A stretch of DNA of 7,417 bases. Source: Bryobacterales bacterium (lineage in GTDB: Bacteria; Acidobacteriota; Terriglobia; Bryobacterales; Bryobacteraceae). Below the pieces are notes generated by a model, which was not told the DNA's origin, searched no databases, and saw nothing but the letters and a program-made list of their open reading frames with translations. Within the stretch, counting starts at the first letter, position 1. Each line of letters opens with the position of its first letter. The position numbers and the translations under genes were made by a program. Of the stretch, positions 1 to 6,844 are shown piece by piece. The stretch is taken from contig SHUN01000137.1 in the NCBI GenBank assembly GCA_009697495.1, positions 1 to 7,417 on the forward strand. Direction: 5' to 3'.

Positions 1-100
1 GGCATTGAAAACACGCATCGGAAAGGATCGGCCGCACATCGCGCTGAAAATCAACCGCGAGCAAAGGCGTCGCCAAGGCTATCAACAATACACTTCGCAT
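1..100 (-). CDS. PSCyt1-type c-type cytochrome protein, N-terminus only
   Basis: Read on the minus strand from the ATG at 100, 33 codons run to the left edge without a stop. The first 15 residues, MRSVLLIALATPLLA, form a signal peptide, so the product is exported. Next comes VDFQRDVRPILSDACFQC, which matches the start of the PSCyt1 cytochrome domain found in DUF1549/DUF1553 proteins of Planctomycetota and Acidobacteriota (family consensus F-x-R-D-[IV]-R-P-I-L-S-x-x-C-F-x-C-H). Cys30 and Cys33 are the heme-binding pair. The window ends one base into the next codon; that base is C, as a His codon requires. Family members are large periplasmic or surface proteins of poorly known function. Which downstream domains follow cannot be seen. 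No Shine-Dalgarno sequence precedes the ATG, but a TACAAT box lies 10 bases upstream. The gene diverges from the glycosyltransferase stub at 150. Confidence 0.8.
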   Translation of the reverse strand, partial: MRSVLLIALATPLLAVDFQRDVRPILSDACFQC

Positions 101-110
101 GACGGACACT

Positions 111-116
111 ATTGTA
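111..116 (-). promoter_or_regulatory. Candidate -10 box of the PSCyt1 gene
   Basis: On the minus strand TACAAT (five of six matches to TATAAT) lies 10 bases before the ATG at 100. A transcript starting the usual 6-8 bases after the box would have a leader of only a few bases, which fits the missing Shine-Dalgarno sequence. No convincing -35 box is at the right distance; TTGAAC is present but only 12 bases upstream of the box. Confidence 0.4.
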
Positions 117-149
117 TCGCCGCCCGCCGTTCAATAATGAAATTGTCGG

Positions 150-203
150 ATGCTCTTCTCCATCATCGTCCCCACGCGCAATCAGCCGGCTTCGCTCAAC
201 CGC
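150..203 (+). pseudogene. Family-2 glycosyltransferase, 5' stub
   Basis: The ATG at 150 opens MLFSIIVPTRNQPASLNR. This is the classic first strand and loop of GT-A fold family-2 glycosyltransferases (consensus [FV]-S-[IV]-[IV]-[IV]-P-[TA]-[RY]-N-[RE]), the start of the nucleotide-sugar-binding fold. Homology stops after about 16-18 residues, where a continuing R-C-L-x-x-L helix is expected. The frame then runs on as a shadow antisense to the 3' end of the receptor gene, ending at 353. Everything carrying the DxD motif and acceptor site is missing, so this cannot be a working enzyme. The likely break lies between about 198 and 225. It would originally have been divergent from the PSCyt1 gene, 49 bases away. 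The stub is short, but an exact family start beginning at a methionine is unlikely by chance. Confidence 0.6.
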
Positions 204-225
204 CCGAACGGTCCCGTCCCCCATC

Positions 226-3200
226 CTAAAACGACAGCCGCAATGCAAACTGCATCTGCCGAGGCGTCGAAACCGTCGTCCGCACCTTTCCAAAATCCGG
301 GCTCTCCAGGTTGCTCACCGGATCGCCCAGCGTCGGTGTGTTGGTCAAATTAAACGCCTCCCAGCGAACCTGCAAATTCCATCGCTCGGTCACTTTGAAA
401 TTCTTCATCAGCCCGGCGTCCACGTTGAACGGACTGTCCGTCGCCAATATCGACCGGCCCGCGTTGCCCAGACGCCATGTCCCGTCGGCATTGCGCGGAG
501 AAGTAAACGCCGCCGTGTCGAACCATCGCTCCGCGGTCGGATTCTCAATCCGGGGATCGCGCACGCGGTCCGGCCACCAGTTGCCGATACCGGTCGAGCC
601 TAACCGCTGCCGCGCATTTGGAACCGTGATCGTGAAGTAACTGCCGGTCTGCATCGAAACAAGCCCCGATAACTGCCAGCCCGCCGCGAGGCCATCCGCC
701 CACCGGTTTCCCGTCTTCCACGGAAGTTCCCACACCGCGCTCGATACGAACCGGTGCCTTACGTCGAAATTGGAATGCCCGCGATTTTGATTGATATTCC
801 GGAAATCCATCAGCCCGCCGCCGCCCGGTCCGAACTGCTCCGGAATGTTGTCGATCGAATGCGACCACGTATACGCCGCCGTCAGCGAATAGCCTTTCGC
901 AAACCGTTTATCTAACTGCACATCGAGGCCATTGTAGTTTCCCTGCCCATACGGACTTACCAAGTCAATCGCGTTCCACTGCGGGATCGGACGCCGCTGC
1001 TGCTCCGTCGCCGGCGGGCCGATCGGGGATCCGTTCCAGTTGTACGTGCCCATGATGTAGTTCGAGGAGCTGCCCACATACGCCGTGGTCAACGACCAGC
1101 CCGGCAGCAGTTCCTGCTGCACCGCCAGATTCCACTGATACACCGTTGGCAGTGGGAAGCGATCCTGCCAGACGCTCCAGTTCAGTCCGTTGGGAGGCGT
1201 CTTGCCGTCGCCGAAAAAGTTGGCCGGCACGCCGTCCTGCAGACGCAGCGCGGGCCGTGCCGGCGTCGATTGCACGGTCACGCTCCGGTAGAACGGGAAG
1301 TTCGAAATCATCCGCGCATTCGCGCCTAGCGATCCCTGCCCCGCGTAGAAAATACCGGCGCCGGAACGGATCACCGTCTTCTGCCGCACTTGGTAGGCCA
1401 AGCCCAGTCGGGGCGCCCAGTTATTGGTGTCCGTCTCCACCAGCGAACGGCAGTTCCACGAGTCTCCGCAATGCCCTGCGTTCACAATGGCGTTGAAGTT
1501 CGTCCCGGGATTGATATTGATCTTCGATTGATTGTTGTGCTTTTCCCACCACGGGCTCGACAACTCATACCGCAGGCCAATGTTCATCGTCAGCTTGGAA
1601 GTAACCTTCCAATCGTCCTGCGCGAAGAACATGTAATTCCGGAATCGCATCTGGCCCGGAAGCAGCGTCGTCAAGTTGAAACTCGCGGGCAGGCCGAGCA
1701 GAAAATCGGCCATCGAGATCCGCGTGAACTGCCCGTCAAACTGGAAATTCCCATGCGCCGAATCGCCGCCGAAAATGTCGGTGCGGTTCCAGCGCAGATC
1801 AGCGCCGAACTTGAAGTTGTGATTCCCTTTGTACCAGCTCGTATTGTTCAGCCACTGGTGCAATTGATGGATTTTGAAATTCGGCATCGATCCCGGCTCG
1901 CCGAATCCTTCGTACCCAATCCCGCCGGCAAAACCGAGGCGCGCCAAGCCGAACAGCTTGTCCTGCGCAGGTATCCCCTTAATACCGTACTTCTCATTCA
2001 CCGCCGCCATCGGCTCCTGCGACAGCTCGCGTTTGTTCACCTTCTGCCGCACGAAGCCATAGCGAAATTCATTCACCAGATTGGACCGGAAAATACGCGT
2101 CCAGGAGAAGACGCCGGAGTGCGCGTCGTCATCGTCGAAGGCCCGCTCATTCCCCGCCGCGCCGCGCGCCGGCAGCTCAAACACACTGCCGCGCAAGTTG
2201 TCCGTCCGGTTCTTGGAGAAGCGTCCGAAGATCTTATCTTTGCCTGTCAAATCGTGATCGATCCGCACATCGAACTGGTCGCGATCATTGTTCCATGGCG
2301 GATTGCGAATGAAGTTCTGCCTCGTGCCGGAGCCCGTAAAATTCGCCGCCGGCCAGAGTTCCAACAGCTTCACCGCCGTCGCATCCCAGCGCGCCCGCGG
2401 AATCGTATTGGCCGGAAAAGGCTGCCCCGTCGAGGGGTCAAGAATCGTCGCCAGCCGCGTCGCGAAAATGCCGCTCCGCTCCTCCGGCGTCGGCACAATG
2501 ACGAAGTCCGACTGCGCCCGCCGTTGCCGCCGCGCTTCCCAGCTTCCGAAGAAAAACGTGCGGTTTTTCAGGATTGGTCCGCCAATCGTTCCGCCGAATT
2601 GATGCTGCTTCAACACCTCCGGGTCCGCTCGCCCGTCGCCGGTGCGGTCCACATAGGTGAACATGTCCCGCGCGTCCGTCTTGTCATTGCGCAGGTATTC
2701 GAACATCGTGCCGTGCAGCGCATTCGTGCCCGACTTCAAATTCACGATCATCACCGCGCCCGAGTTGCGCCCGAATTCGGCCGAGTAGTTCGACGTCTGT
2801 ACTTTGAACTCCGCCACCGCGTCCAGCGAAGGAACAACGACCTGCGACTTCCGGTCCTGCATGCCCATCACGTTATTGTTGTTGTCGATGCCGTCAATGA
2901 TGAAGTTGTTCTGAGTCGCCGGCTGGCCGTGGGCATTGAATCCGGACTCCCTATCACGCGACCGCGTGGCCGGCATCACCCCCGCCGTCATCCACGCCAA
3001 CTGTTGAAAATTGCGCCCGTTCAACGGCAATTGCCGGATCTGCTTCTCGTCCACCACATGCGCCAGCGCCGCCGTCTCCGTGTTCAAAACCGGCGTCTCC
3101 GCCGTCACCGAAACGGACTCCGTCAGCGCCCCGATCTCCAACTGGAAATCCGCGCGCACGCGGTCCTGCGCCGACACATTGATCCCCGTCCACGTCGCCT

Positions 3201-3444
3201 TCTTAAACCCCTGCCGCTCCACCGAAACGTTGTATTGCCCAATGCGCAATGGACCAATGGTGAACGCACCGCTATCGGCGGTCACGGCATCGCGTTTCTC
3301 ATTTGTTGCGGGGTTGACAATCAGTATCTTCGCGCCCGGAACGGCCGCGCCGGATTTGTCGGTGACCACGCCCGTCACCACGCCCATATCTTGTTGCGCG
3401 AGGAGCGCGCCCGCCGCCAGCATTGCCAAAACGTAAGGCCTCAT
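226..3444 (-). CDS. TonB-dependent-receptor-like outer-membrane protein with carboxypeptidase-regulatory-like domain (first paralogue)
   Basis: The protein has 1072 residues, a usual length for the Oar-like receptors that are heavily expanded in Acidobacteriota. Residues 1-17 are a signal peptide (MRPYVLAMLAAGALLAQ). Residues about 21-105 form a carboxypeptidase-regulatory-like beta-sandwich, with the typical VTGVVTDKSGAAVPGA start and the FTIGPLRIGQYNVSVERQGF segment. The plug follows, with VVDEKQIRQLPLNGRN at 130-145, FIIDGIDNNNN at 181-191 and AEFKVQTSNYSAEFGRNSGA at 211-230. The barrel fills the rest and ends RQMQFALRLSF, a C-terminal aromatic of the kind recognised by the barrel-assembly machinery. 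Two local features are absent from the neighbouring paralogue: a DRTGDGRADPE acidic loop (266-276) and a cysteine pair (659 and 665) in a predicted surface loop. No clear TonB box was seen. The substrate is unknown; the family is linked to import or binding of large nutrients. It is intact and diverges from its paralogue. Confidence 0.93.
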   Translation of the reverse strand: MRPYVLAMLAAGALLAQQDMGVVTGVVTDKSGAAVPGAKILIVNPATNEKRDAVTADSGAFTIGPLRIGQYNVSVERQGFKKATWTGINVSAQDRVRADFQLEIGALTESVSVTAETPVLNTETAALAHVVDEKQIRQLPLNGRNFQQLAWMTAGVMPATRSRDRESGFNAHGQPATQNNFIIDGIDNNNNVMGMQDRKSQVVVPSLDAVAEFKVQTSNYSAEFGRNSGAVMIVNLKSGTNALHGTMFEYLRNDKTDARDMFTYVDRTGDGRADPEVLKQHQFGGTIGGPILKNRTFFFGSWEARRQRRAQSDFVIVPTPEERSGIFATRLATILDPSTGQPFPANTIPRARWDATAVKLLELWPAANFTGSGTRQNFIRNPPWNNDRDQFDVRIDHDLTGKDKIFGRFSKNRTDNLRGSVFELPARGAAGNERAFDDDDAHSGVFSWTRIFRSNLVNEFRYGFVRQKVNKRELSQEPMAAVNEKYGIKGIPAQDKLFGLARLGFAGGIGYEGFGEPGSMPNFKIHQLHQWLNNTSWYKGNHNFKFGADLRWNRTDIFGGDSAHGNFQFDGQFTRISMADFLLGLPASFNLTTLLPGQMRFRNYMFFAQDDWKVTSKLTMNIGLRYELSSPWWEKHNNQSKININPGTNFNAIVNAGHCGDSWNCRSLVETDTNNWAPRLGLAYQVRQKTVIRSGAGIFYAGQGSLGANARMISNFPFYRSVTVQSTPARPALRLQDGVPANFFGDGKTPPNGLNWSVWQDRFPLPTVYQWNLAVQQELLPGWSLTTAYVGSSSNYIMGTYNWNGSPIGPPATEQQRRPIPQWNAIDLVSPYGQGNYNGLDVQLDKRFAKGYSLTAAYTWSHSIDNIPEQFGPGGGGLMDFRNINQNRGHSNFDVRHRFVSSAVWELPWKTGNRWADGLAAGWQLSGLVSMQTGSYFTITVPNARQRLGSTGIGNWWPDRVRDPRIENPTAERWFDTAAFTSPRNADGTWRLGNAGRSILATDSPFNVDAGLMKNFKVTERWNLQVRWEAFNLTNTPTLGDPVSNLESPDFGKVRTTVSTPRQMQFALRLSF

Positions 3445-3453
3445 AGTAGCCGC

Positions 3454-3459
3454 ATTTTA
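3454..3459 (-). promoter_or_regulatory. Candidate extended -10 promoter of the first receptor gene
   Basis: On the minus strand TAAAAT is immediately preceded by TGA, giving the extended -10 form TG-n-TAnnnT. Only 9 bases separate the box from the ATG at 3444. There is no Shine-Dalgarno sequence in that gap (GCGGCTACT) and no good -35 box, which extended -10 promoters can do without. A leaderless or nearly leaderless transcript is inferred. Confidence 0.5.
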
Positions 3460-3523
3460 TCACCCCGTAGAACGCAATACCGGCCCACCGGGCACGGCTT
3501 GCCGGCAGCAGTCGTTCCCCTGC

Positions 3524-3547
3524 GCCGAAACCTTCGACGGTTCCGGC
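3524..3547. promoter_or_regulatory. 24-bp near-palindrome, candidate operator between the divergent receptor genes
   Basis: The left arm GCCGAAACC and right arm GGTTCCGGC flank a TTCGAC centre. Ten of twelve base pairs are complementary; the mismatched pairs are 3528/3543 and 3533/3538. The centre at 3535.5 is close to the midpoint of the two start codons (3526.5). A further related half-site, AACCGGAAC, lies at 3574-3582, and an outer inverted pair CGGGCAC/GTGCCCG lies at 3489-3495 and 3552-3558. Position and symmetry fit a dimeric regulator acting on both promoters. In a GC-rich region some palindromy is expected by chance, so this stays a candidate. Confidence 0.4.
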
Positions 3548-3595
3548 ATCGGTGCCCGCGTAAGTAGCAGCGTAACCGGAACACAGCAACTCTGG

Positions 3596-3601
3596 TATGC
3601 T
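3596..3601 (+). promoter_or_regulatory. Candidate extended -10 promoter of the second receptor gene
   Basis: TATGCT preceded by TGG gives an extended -10 form, and the ATG at 3609 follows after only 7 bases (CCCGCAT). No Shine-Dalgarno sequence is present. If this box is real, transcription starts at or next to the A of that ATG. The in-frame ATG at 3597 would then lie inside the promoter, which favours 3609 as the start. Confidence 0.48.
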
Positions 3602-3608
3602 CCCGCAT

Positions 3609-6600
3609 ATGAGATTTCTGGTCTTCCTCCTCGCTTCCGCCGCTTACGCCCAAACCTCCTCCGGCTCCATTTCCGGCACCGTCTACGACCCCTCAGGAGC
3701 CGTCATCCCCGGCGCTCAGATCCGCCTCATCGGCACCGAAACCGGCGACCTCGTCCGGTCCCTGTCCACCGACAACACAGGCGCCTTCACCGCCCCGCTG
3801 CTCCGCCCGAGCAGCTACACCGTCGAAGCCTCGGCGCAGGGTTTCAAGACCCTGCGCCGCTCCGGCATCATCCTCCGTGTCGACGATATCTTGGCGCTCA
3901 AACTTACCCTCGACCCCGGCGCCACCACCGAATCCATCAACGTCACAGCCACCGCCGAACTCCTCGAAGAACGCTCGAACGCCGTCGGCCAGGTCGTCGA
4001 CGAAAAAACAATGCAGCAGTTGCCCCTCAATGGCCGCAACTATCTCCAACTCGCCTCCCTCGCCGCCGGCGCTGTGCCCAGCCGCTCCCGCGACCGCACC
4101 ATCTCCGCCTACGGCAACCGCGGCCTCCAAAACGCGTTTCTCCTCGACGGCGCCCGCAACCAAAGCTACCTCCGCGGCCTCGACAACCGCCAGCGCGACG
4201 CCATGCGCCCCCAACTCGAGGCCATCGCCGAGTTCAAAGTCCAAACAGCGAATTACTCCGCCGAATACGGCGCTTCGGCCGGCGCTGTCATTAACGTAGT
4301 TACTAAGTCAGGGTCAAATGAGATACACGGATCCGCCTTCGAATTCCTCCGCAATAACAAAATGGACGCACGCGATTGTTTCCTCCCTGCCTCCTCCAAA
4401 CAACCTCTTTACATCCAGCACCAGTTCGGCGGCTCCCTCGGCGGGCCATTCATCAAGAACCGCGCCTGGTGGCAGGGCGCTTTCCAACGCACACACATCA
4501 GCGAAGGCGAGACGAACATCGCCACCGTCCCCCTCGCCGCCGAAAAGGCGGGCATCTACACCCTCCCTCTCCACGACCCCGCCACCACCCGCGCCAACCC
4601 CGCCGGCACCGGTTCCATTCGCGATTTATTCCCCAATAACACCATCCCAGCCGCCCGCTTTGACCGGGTCGGCAAGCCGCTCATGGACCGCTATCCCGCC
4701 CCCAACCTTCCAGGGACGGCCCGCAACTACGTCAGCAATCCGCTGCAAGCCACCCGCTCCAACAACGCCACCGGCCGCGCCGACCTCCGCGTCTCCGACA
4801 AGGATTCCGTCTTCTTCCGCTTCTCCCTCGATGACGGCAGCTACCAGCGGCTTCCTGTGCTGCCACTCGGCGCGCAGACGGGCACCAATCGCGAAACGCC
4901 CGCGCGCTCTTATGGCGTCGGCTACACCCGCATCATAAGCCCCAACATCGTCAACGAAGTTCGCTTCGCCTATAACTACATCGCCGTCAATCAGGACGGC
5001 ACATTACCGTTGGAGAACTTGATCCCCGGCGCACTCGACCCCAGAGTCACTTCGTCCTTCCCCACCTTCGCCGCCGCCGGTTACGCCACGCTCGGCGACC
5101 AGCCAGCCGGCTTCTCCAATGTCCCCCTCTATAAAAGCTCCAAAGTCTGGAACTTCTCCGACAACCTGTCCATCGTGAAGAAAAAACACTCCATGAAAAT
5201 GGGCGTCGATTTTCAGATTCTCGACATCCCCACTTTCGCGACCCTGAACGGCCGCGGCGCCTTCGGATTCACCGGTGTTTTCACGCAAAATCCCCAGCGG
5301 CGTCCCGGCTCCGGCTCGGGCCTCGCCGACCTCCTGCTAGGCCTGCCCAACTCCATCACCACCGGCTCTCCATCGGACGCCAAAGAGCGCGCCAATAACA
5401 ATTACTTCTACTTCCAGGATGACTGGACTGTTACTCCAAAACTAACTCTCAATTTCGGCATTCATTATGAACTTACCCGGCCCTTCTGGGATCAAAACAA
5501 CCGCCTTGCCAATCTCGTTCTCGACTCCGGCCATCCCCTCTACGGCCAGTATGTTCTCGCCGGGGATCCGCGCCTCCCCCGCTCGCTCATGGAGACAGAT
5601 AAGAATAACATCGCACCCCGCTTTGGCTTTGCCTGGCGCCCCCCGCTGAATGGCACGGTGATCCGCGGCGGGTTCGGCATCTTCTTCGCGCAGGATGAGG
5701 CCGTCGGCGTCAGCCAGCGCATCACAAACAACCCGCCTTTCGTCGGCTTTGGCGGCCTCGGCATGGTCAGCGATCAGTTGAATGTTGCTTCAACGATTCC
5801 CCTGAGCTCCCCGCTCCCGGCGCGCCCGGCCAGTGTCGATCCGGCCGCATATAAGTTCGACCCTCGCGGTACAGTGCAGATCCGATCCTGGCAGACAAAC
5901 TTCACCATGCCCTATGTCGCGCAATGGAATCTCAGCCTCCAGAAGGAACTGACGAAGACACTGGTTTGGGAACTGAACTATGTCGGTAACCGCGGCATCA
6001 AGTTACTCGGAGCTTATGAGGGCAACCAGCCCTTCCCCGGCCTTGGATCGGTGAATGACCGCAGGCCATTGGCGTCGATGACCCGCGGTTCCATCCTGCG
6101 CGTCGAACCCTGGGTCAACGCGACTTACCACGGCCTCTCCACGCGGCTGGAAAAACGGTTTGCCAAAGGGCTCAGCTTCCTGACCGTGTACACCTTCGGC
6201 CGCGCCCTCGACACCCAGTCGAACATGGACCTTTGCCAGGACTGCGCCGGTTCCAACGGTTTCGGCTCGGTTCAGGACACGCGCAATCGCCGCTTGAACT
6301 ACGGCCTCGCCGATCATCACATCGCCCACCGCTTCGTCCTCAGCGGCAACTACGAACTGCCCTTCAACGCCCCCGGCGCGGCCGGCCATCTCATCCGCGG
6401 GTGGGCCTTGAGCGGCATCTCCACCATGCAGACTGGCCAGCCCATTACAGTAACGCTGAATTTCGACAACGCCAACACCGGAACCACAAACTGGCCCAAC
6501 CGCCTCGCCTCCGGCAAGCCGTCGAATCAAAACATCAATAACTGGATCGACGCCGCGGCCTTCGCCTTCCCCGCCGCCTTCACATTCGGCAACGCCGGCC

Positions 6601-6836
6601 GCAACACCATGATCGGCCCCGGATTCCTCTCCACCGACATATCGCTCCATCGTAACTTCGGCCTGAAACTAACCGACCGCTCCCGCATCGAGTTCCGCGC
6701 CGAAGCATTCAACTTATTCAACACGCCCCAATTCGGTAACCCCAACGCCACGCTCGGCAACCCCGCTTTCGGAACCGTAGGCGGCACCGCGCGCTCAAAT
6801 AGACAGATGCAGCTTGGGCTGCGAATGTTATTTTAG
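3609..6836 (+). CDS. TonB-dependent-receptor-like outer-membrane protein with carboxypeptidase-regulatory-like domain (second paralogue)
   Basis: From the ATG at 3609 the protein has 1075 residues. An in-frame ATG at 3597 would add four residues (MLPH), but 3609 gives a cleaner signal peptide (MRFLVFLLASAAYAQ) and fits the promoter spacing. A carboxypeptidase-regulatory-like domain spans about 18-105 (SISGTVYDPSGAVIPGA). The plug carries VVDEKTMQQLPLNGRN at 129-144 and AEFKVQTANYSAEYGASAGA at 207-226. The long barrel ends RQMQLGLRMLF. The architecture matches the divergent neighbour, including HQFGG-x-x-GGP after the plug and the RQMQ-x-x-LR-x-x-F tail, so the two are paralogues. They differ locally: this one lacks the DRTGDGRAD loop and the 659/665 cysteine pair. 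It has its own CQDC pair (876 and 879) in a predicted surface loop, plus Cys257. An outer-membrane location is confident; ligand unknown. Confidence 0.93.
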   Translation: MRFLVFLLASAAYAQTSSGSISGTVYDPSGAVIPGAQIRLIGTETGDLVRSLSTDNTGAFTAPLLRPSSYTVEASAQGFKTLRRSGIILRVDDILALKLTLDPGATTESINVTATAELLEERSNAVGQVVDEKTMQQLPLNGRNYLQLASLAAGAVPSRSRDRTISAYGNRGLQNAFLLDGARNQSYLRGLDNRQRDAMRPQLEAIAEFKVQTANYSAEYGASAGAVINVVTKSGSNEIHGSAFEFLRNNKMDARDCFLPASSKQPLYIQHQFGGSLGGPFIKNRAWWQGAFQRTHISEGETNIATVPLAAEKAGIYTLPLHDPATTRANPAGTGSIRDLFPNNTIPAARFDRVGKPLMDRYPAPNLPGTARNYVSNPLQATRSNNATGRADLRVSDKDSVFFRFSLDDGSYQRLPVLPLGAQTGTNRETPARSYGVGYTRIISPNIVNEVRFAYNYIAVNQDGTLPLENLIPGALDPRVTSSFPTFAAAGYATLGDQPAGFSNVPLYKSSKVWNFSDNLSIVKKKHSMKMGVDFQILDIPTFATLNGRGAFGFTGVFTQNPQRRPGSGSGLADLLLGLPNSITTGSPSDAKERANNNYFYFQDDWTVTPKLTLNFGIHYELTRPFWDQNNRLANLVLDSGHPLYGQYVLAGDPRLPRSLMETDKNNIAPRFGFAWRPPLNGTVIRGGFGIFFAQDEAVGVSQRITNNPPFVGFGGLGMVSDQLNVASTIPLSSPLPARPASVDPAAYKFDPRGTVQIRSWQTNFTMPYVAQWNLSLQKELTKTLVWELNYVGNRGIKLLGAYEGNQPFPGLGSVNDRRPLASMTRGSILRVEPWVNATYHGLSTRLEKRFAKGLSFLTVYTFGRALDTQSNMDLCQDCAGSNGFGSVQDTRNRRLNYGLADHHIAHRFVLSGNYELPFNAPGAAGHLIRGWALSGISTMQTGQPITVTLNFDNANTGTTNWPNRLASGKPSNQNINNWIDAAAFAFPAAFTFGNAGRNTMIGPGFLSTDISLHRNFGLKLTDRSRIEFRAEAFNLFNTPQFGNPNATLGNPAFGTVGGTARSNRQMQLGLRMLF

Positions 6837-6844
6837 ATCAATGA

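Noticed and set aside
195..220. Possible terminator hairpin after the first receptor gene
   Set aside because: Only a 4-bp ACCG/CGGT stem with no T-tract could be found, too weak to call.
5..229. 74-codon plus-strand frame across the left edge
   Set aside because: It is antisense to the PSCyt1 start and out of frame with the glycosyltransferase stub, and it has no motif of its own.
3441..3455. Four-codon reading frame whose TGA overlaps the ATG of the first receptor
   Set aside because: ATG-CGG-CTA-CTA-TGA could suggest translational coupling, but it lies within and directly behind the proposed -10 box and has no ribosome-binding site. It is most likely chance.
1390..3567. 725-codon open frame on the plus strand, antisense to the first receptor gene
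   Set aside because: It is very rich in Arg, His and Pro with no recognisable domain. It arises because the real gene prefers C/G at third positions, which removes stops from an opposite-strand frame.
3693..4244. 183-codon minus-strand frame inside the second receptor gene
   Set aside because: It is dominated by Gly, Ala, Val, Glu and Asp, the usual composition of a shadow of a GC-rich gene, and shows no motif.
6003..6650. 215-codon minus-strand frame inside the second receptor gene
   Set aside because: Same shadow composition. The overlapping plus-strand frame has clear receptor homology to its last residue.
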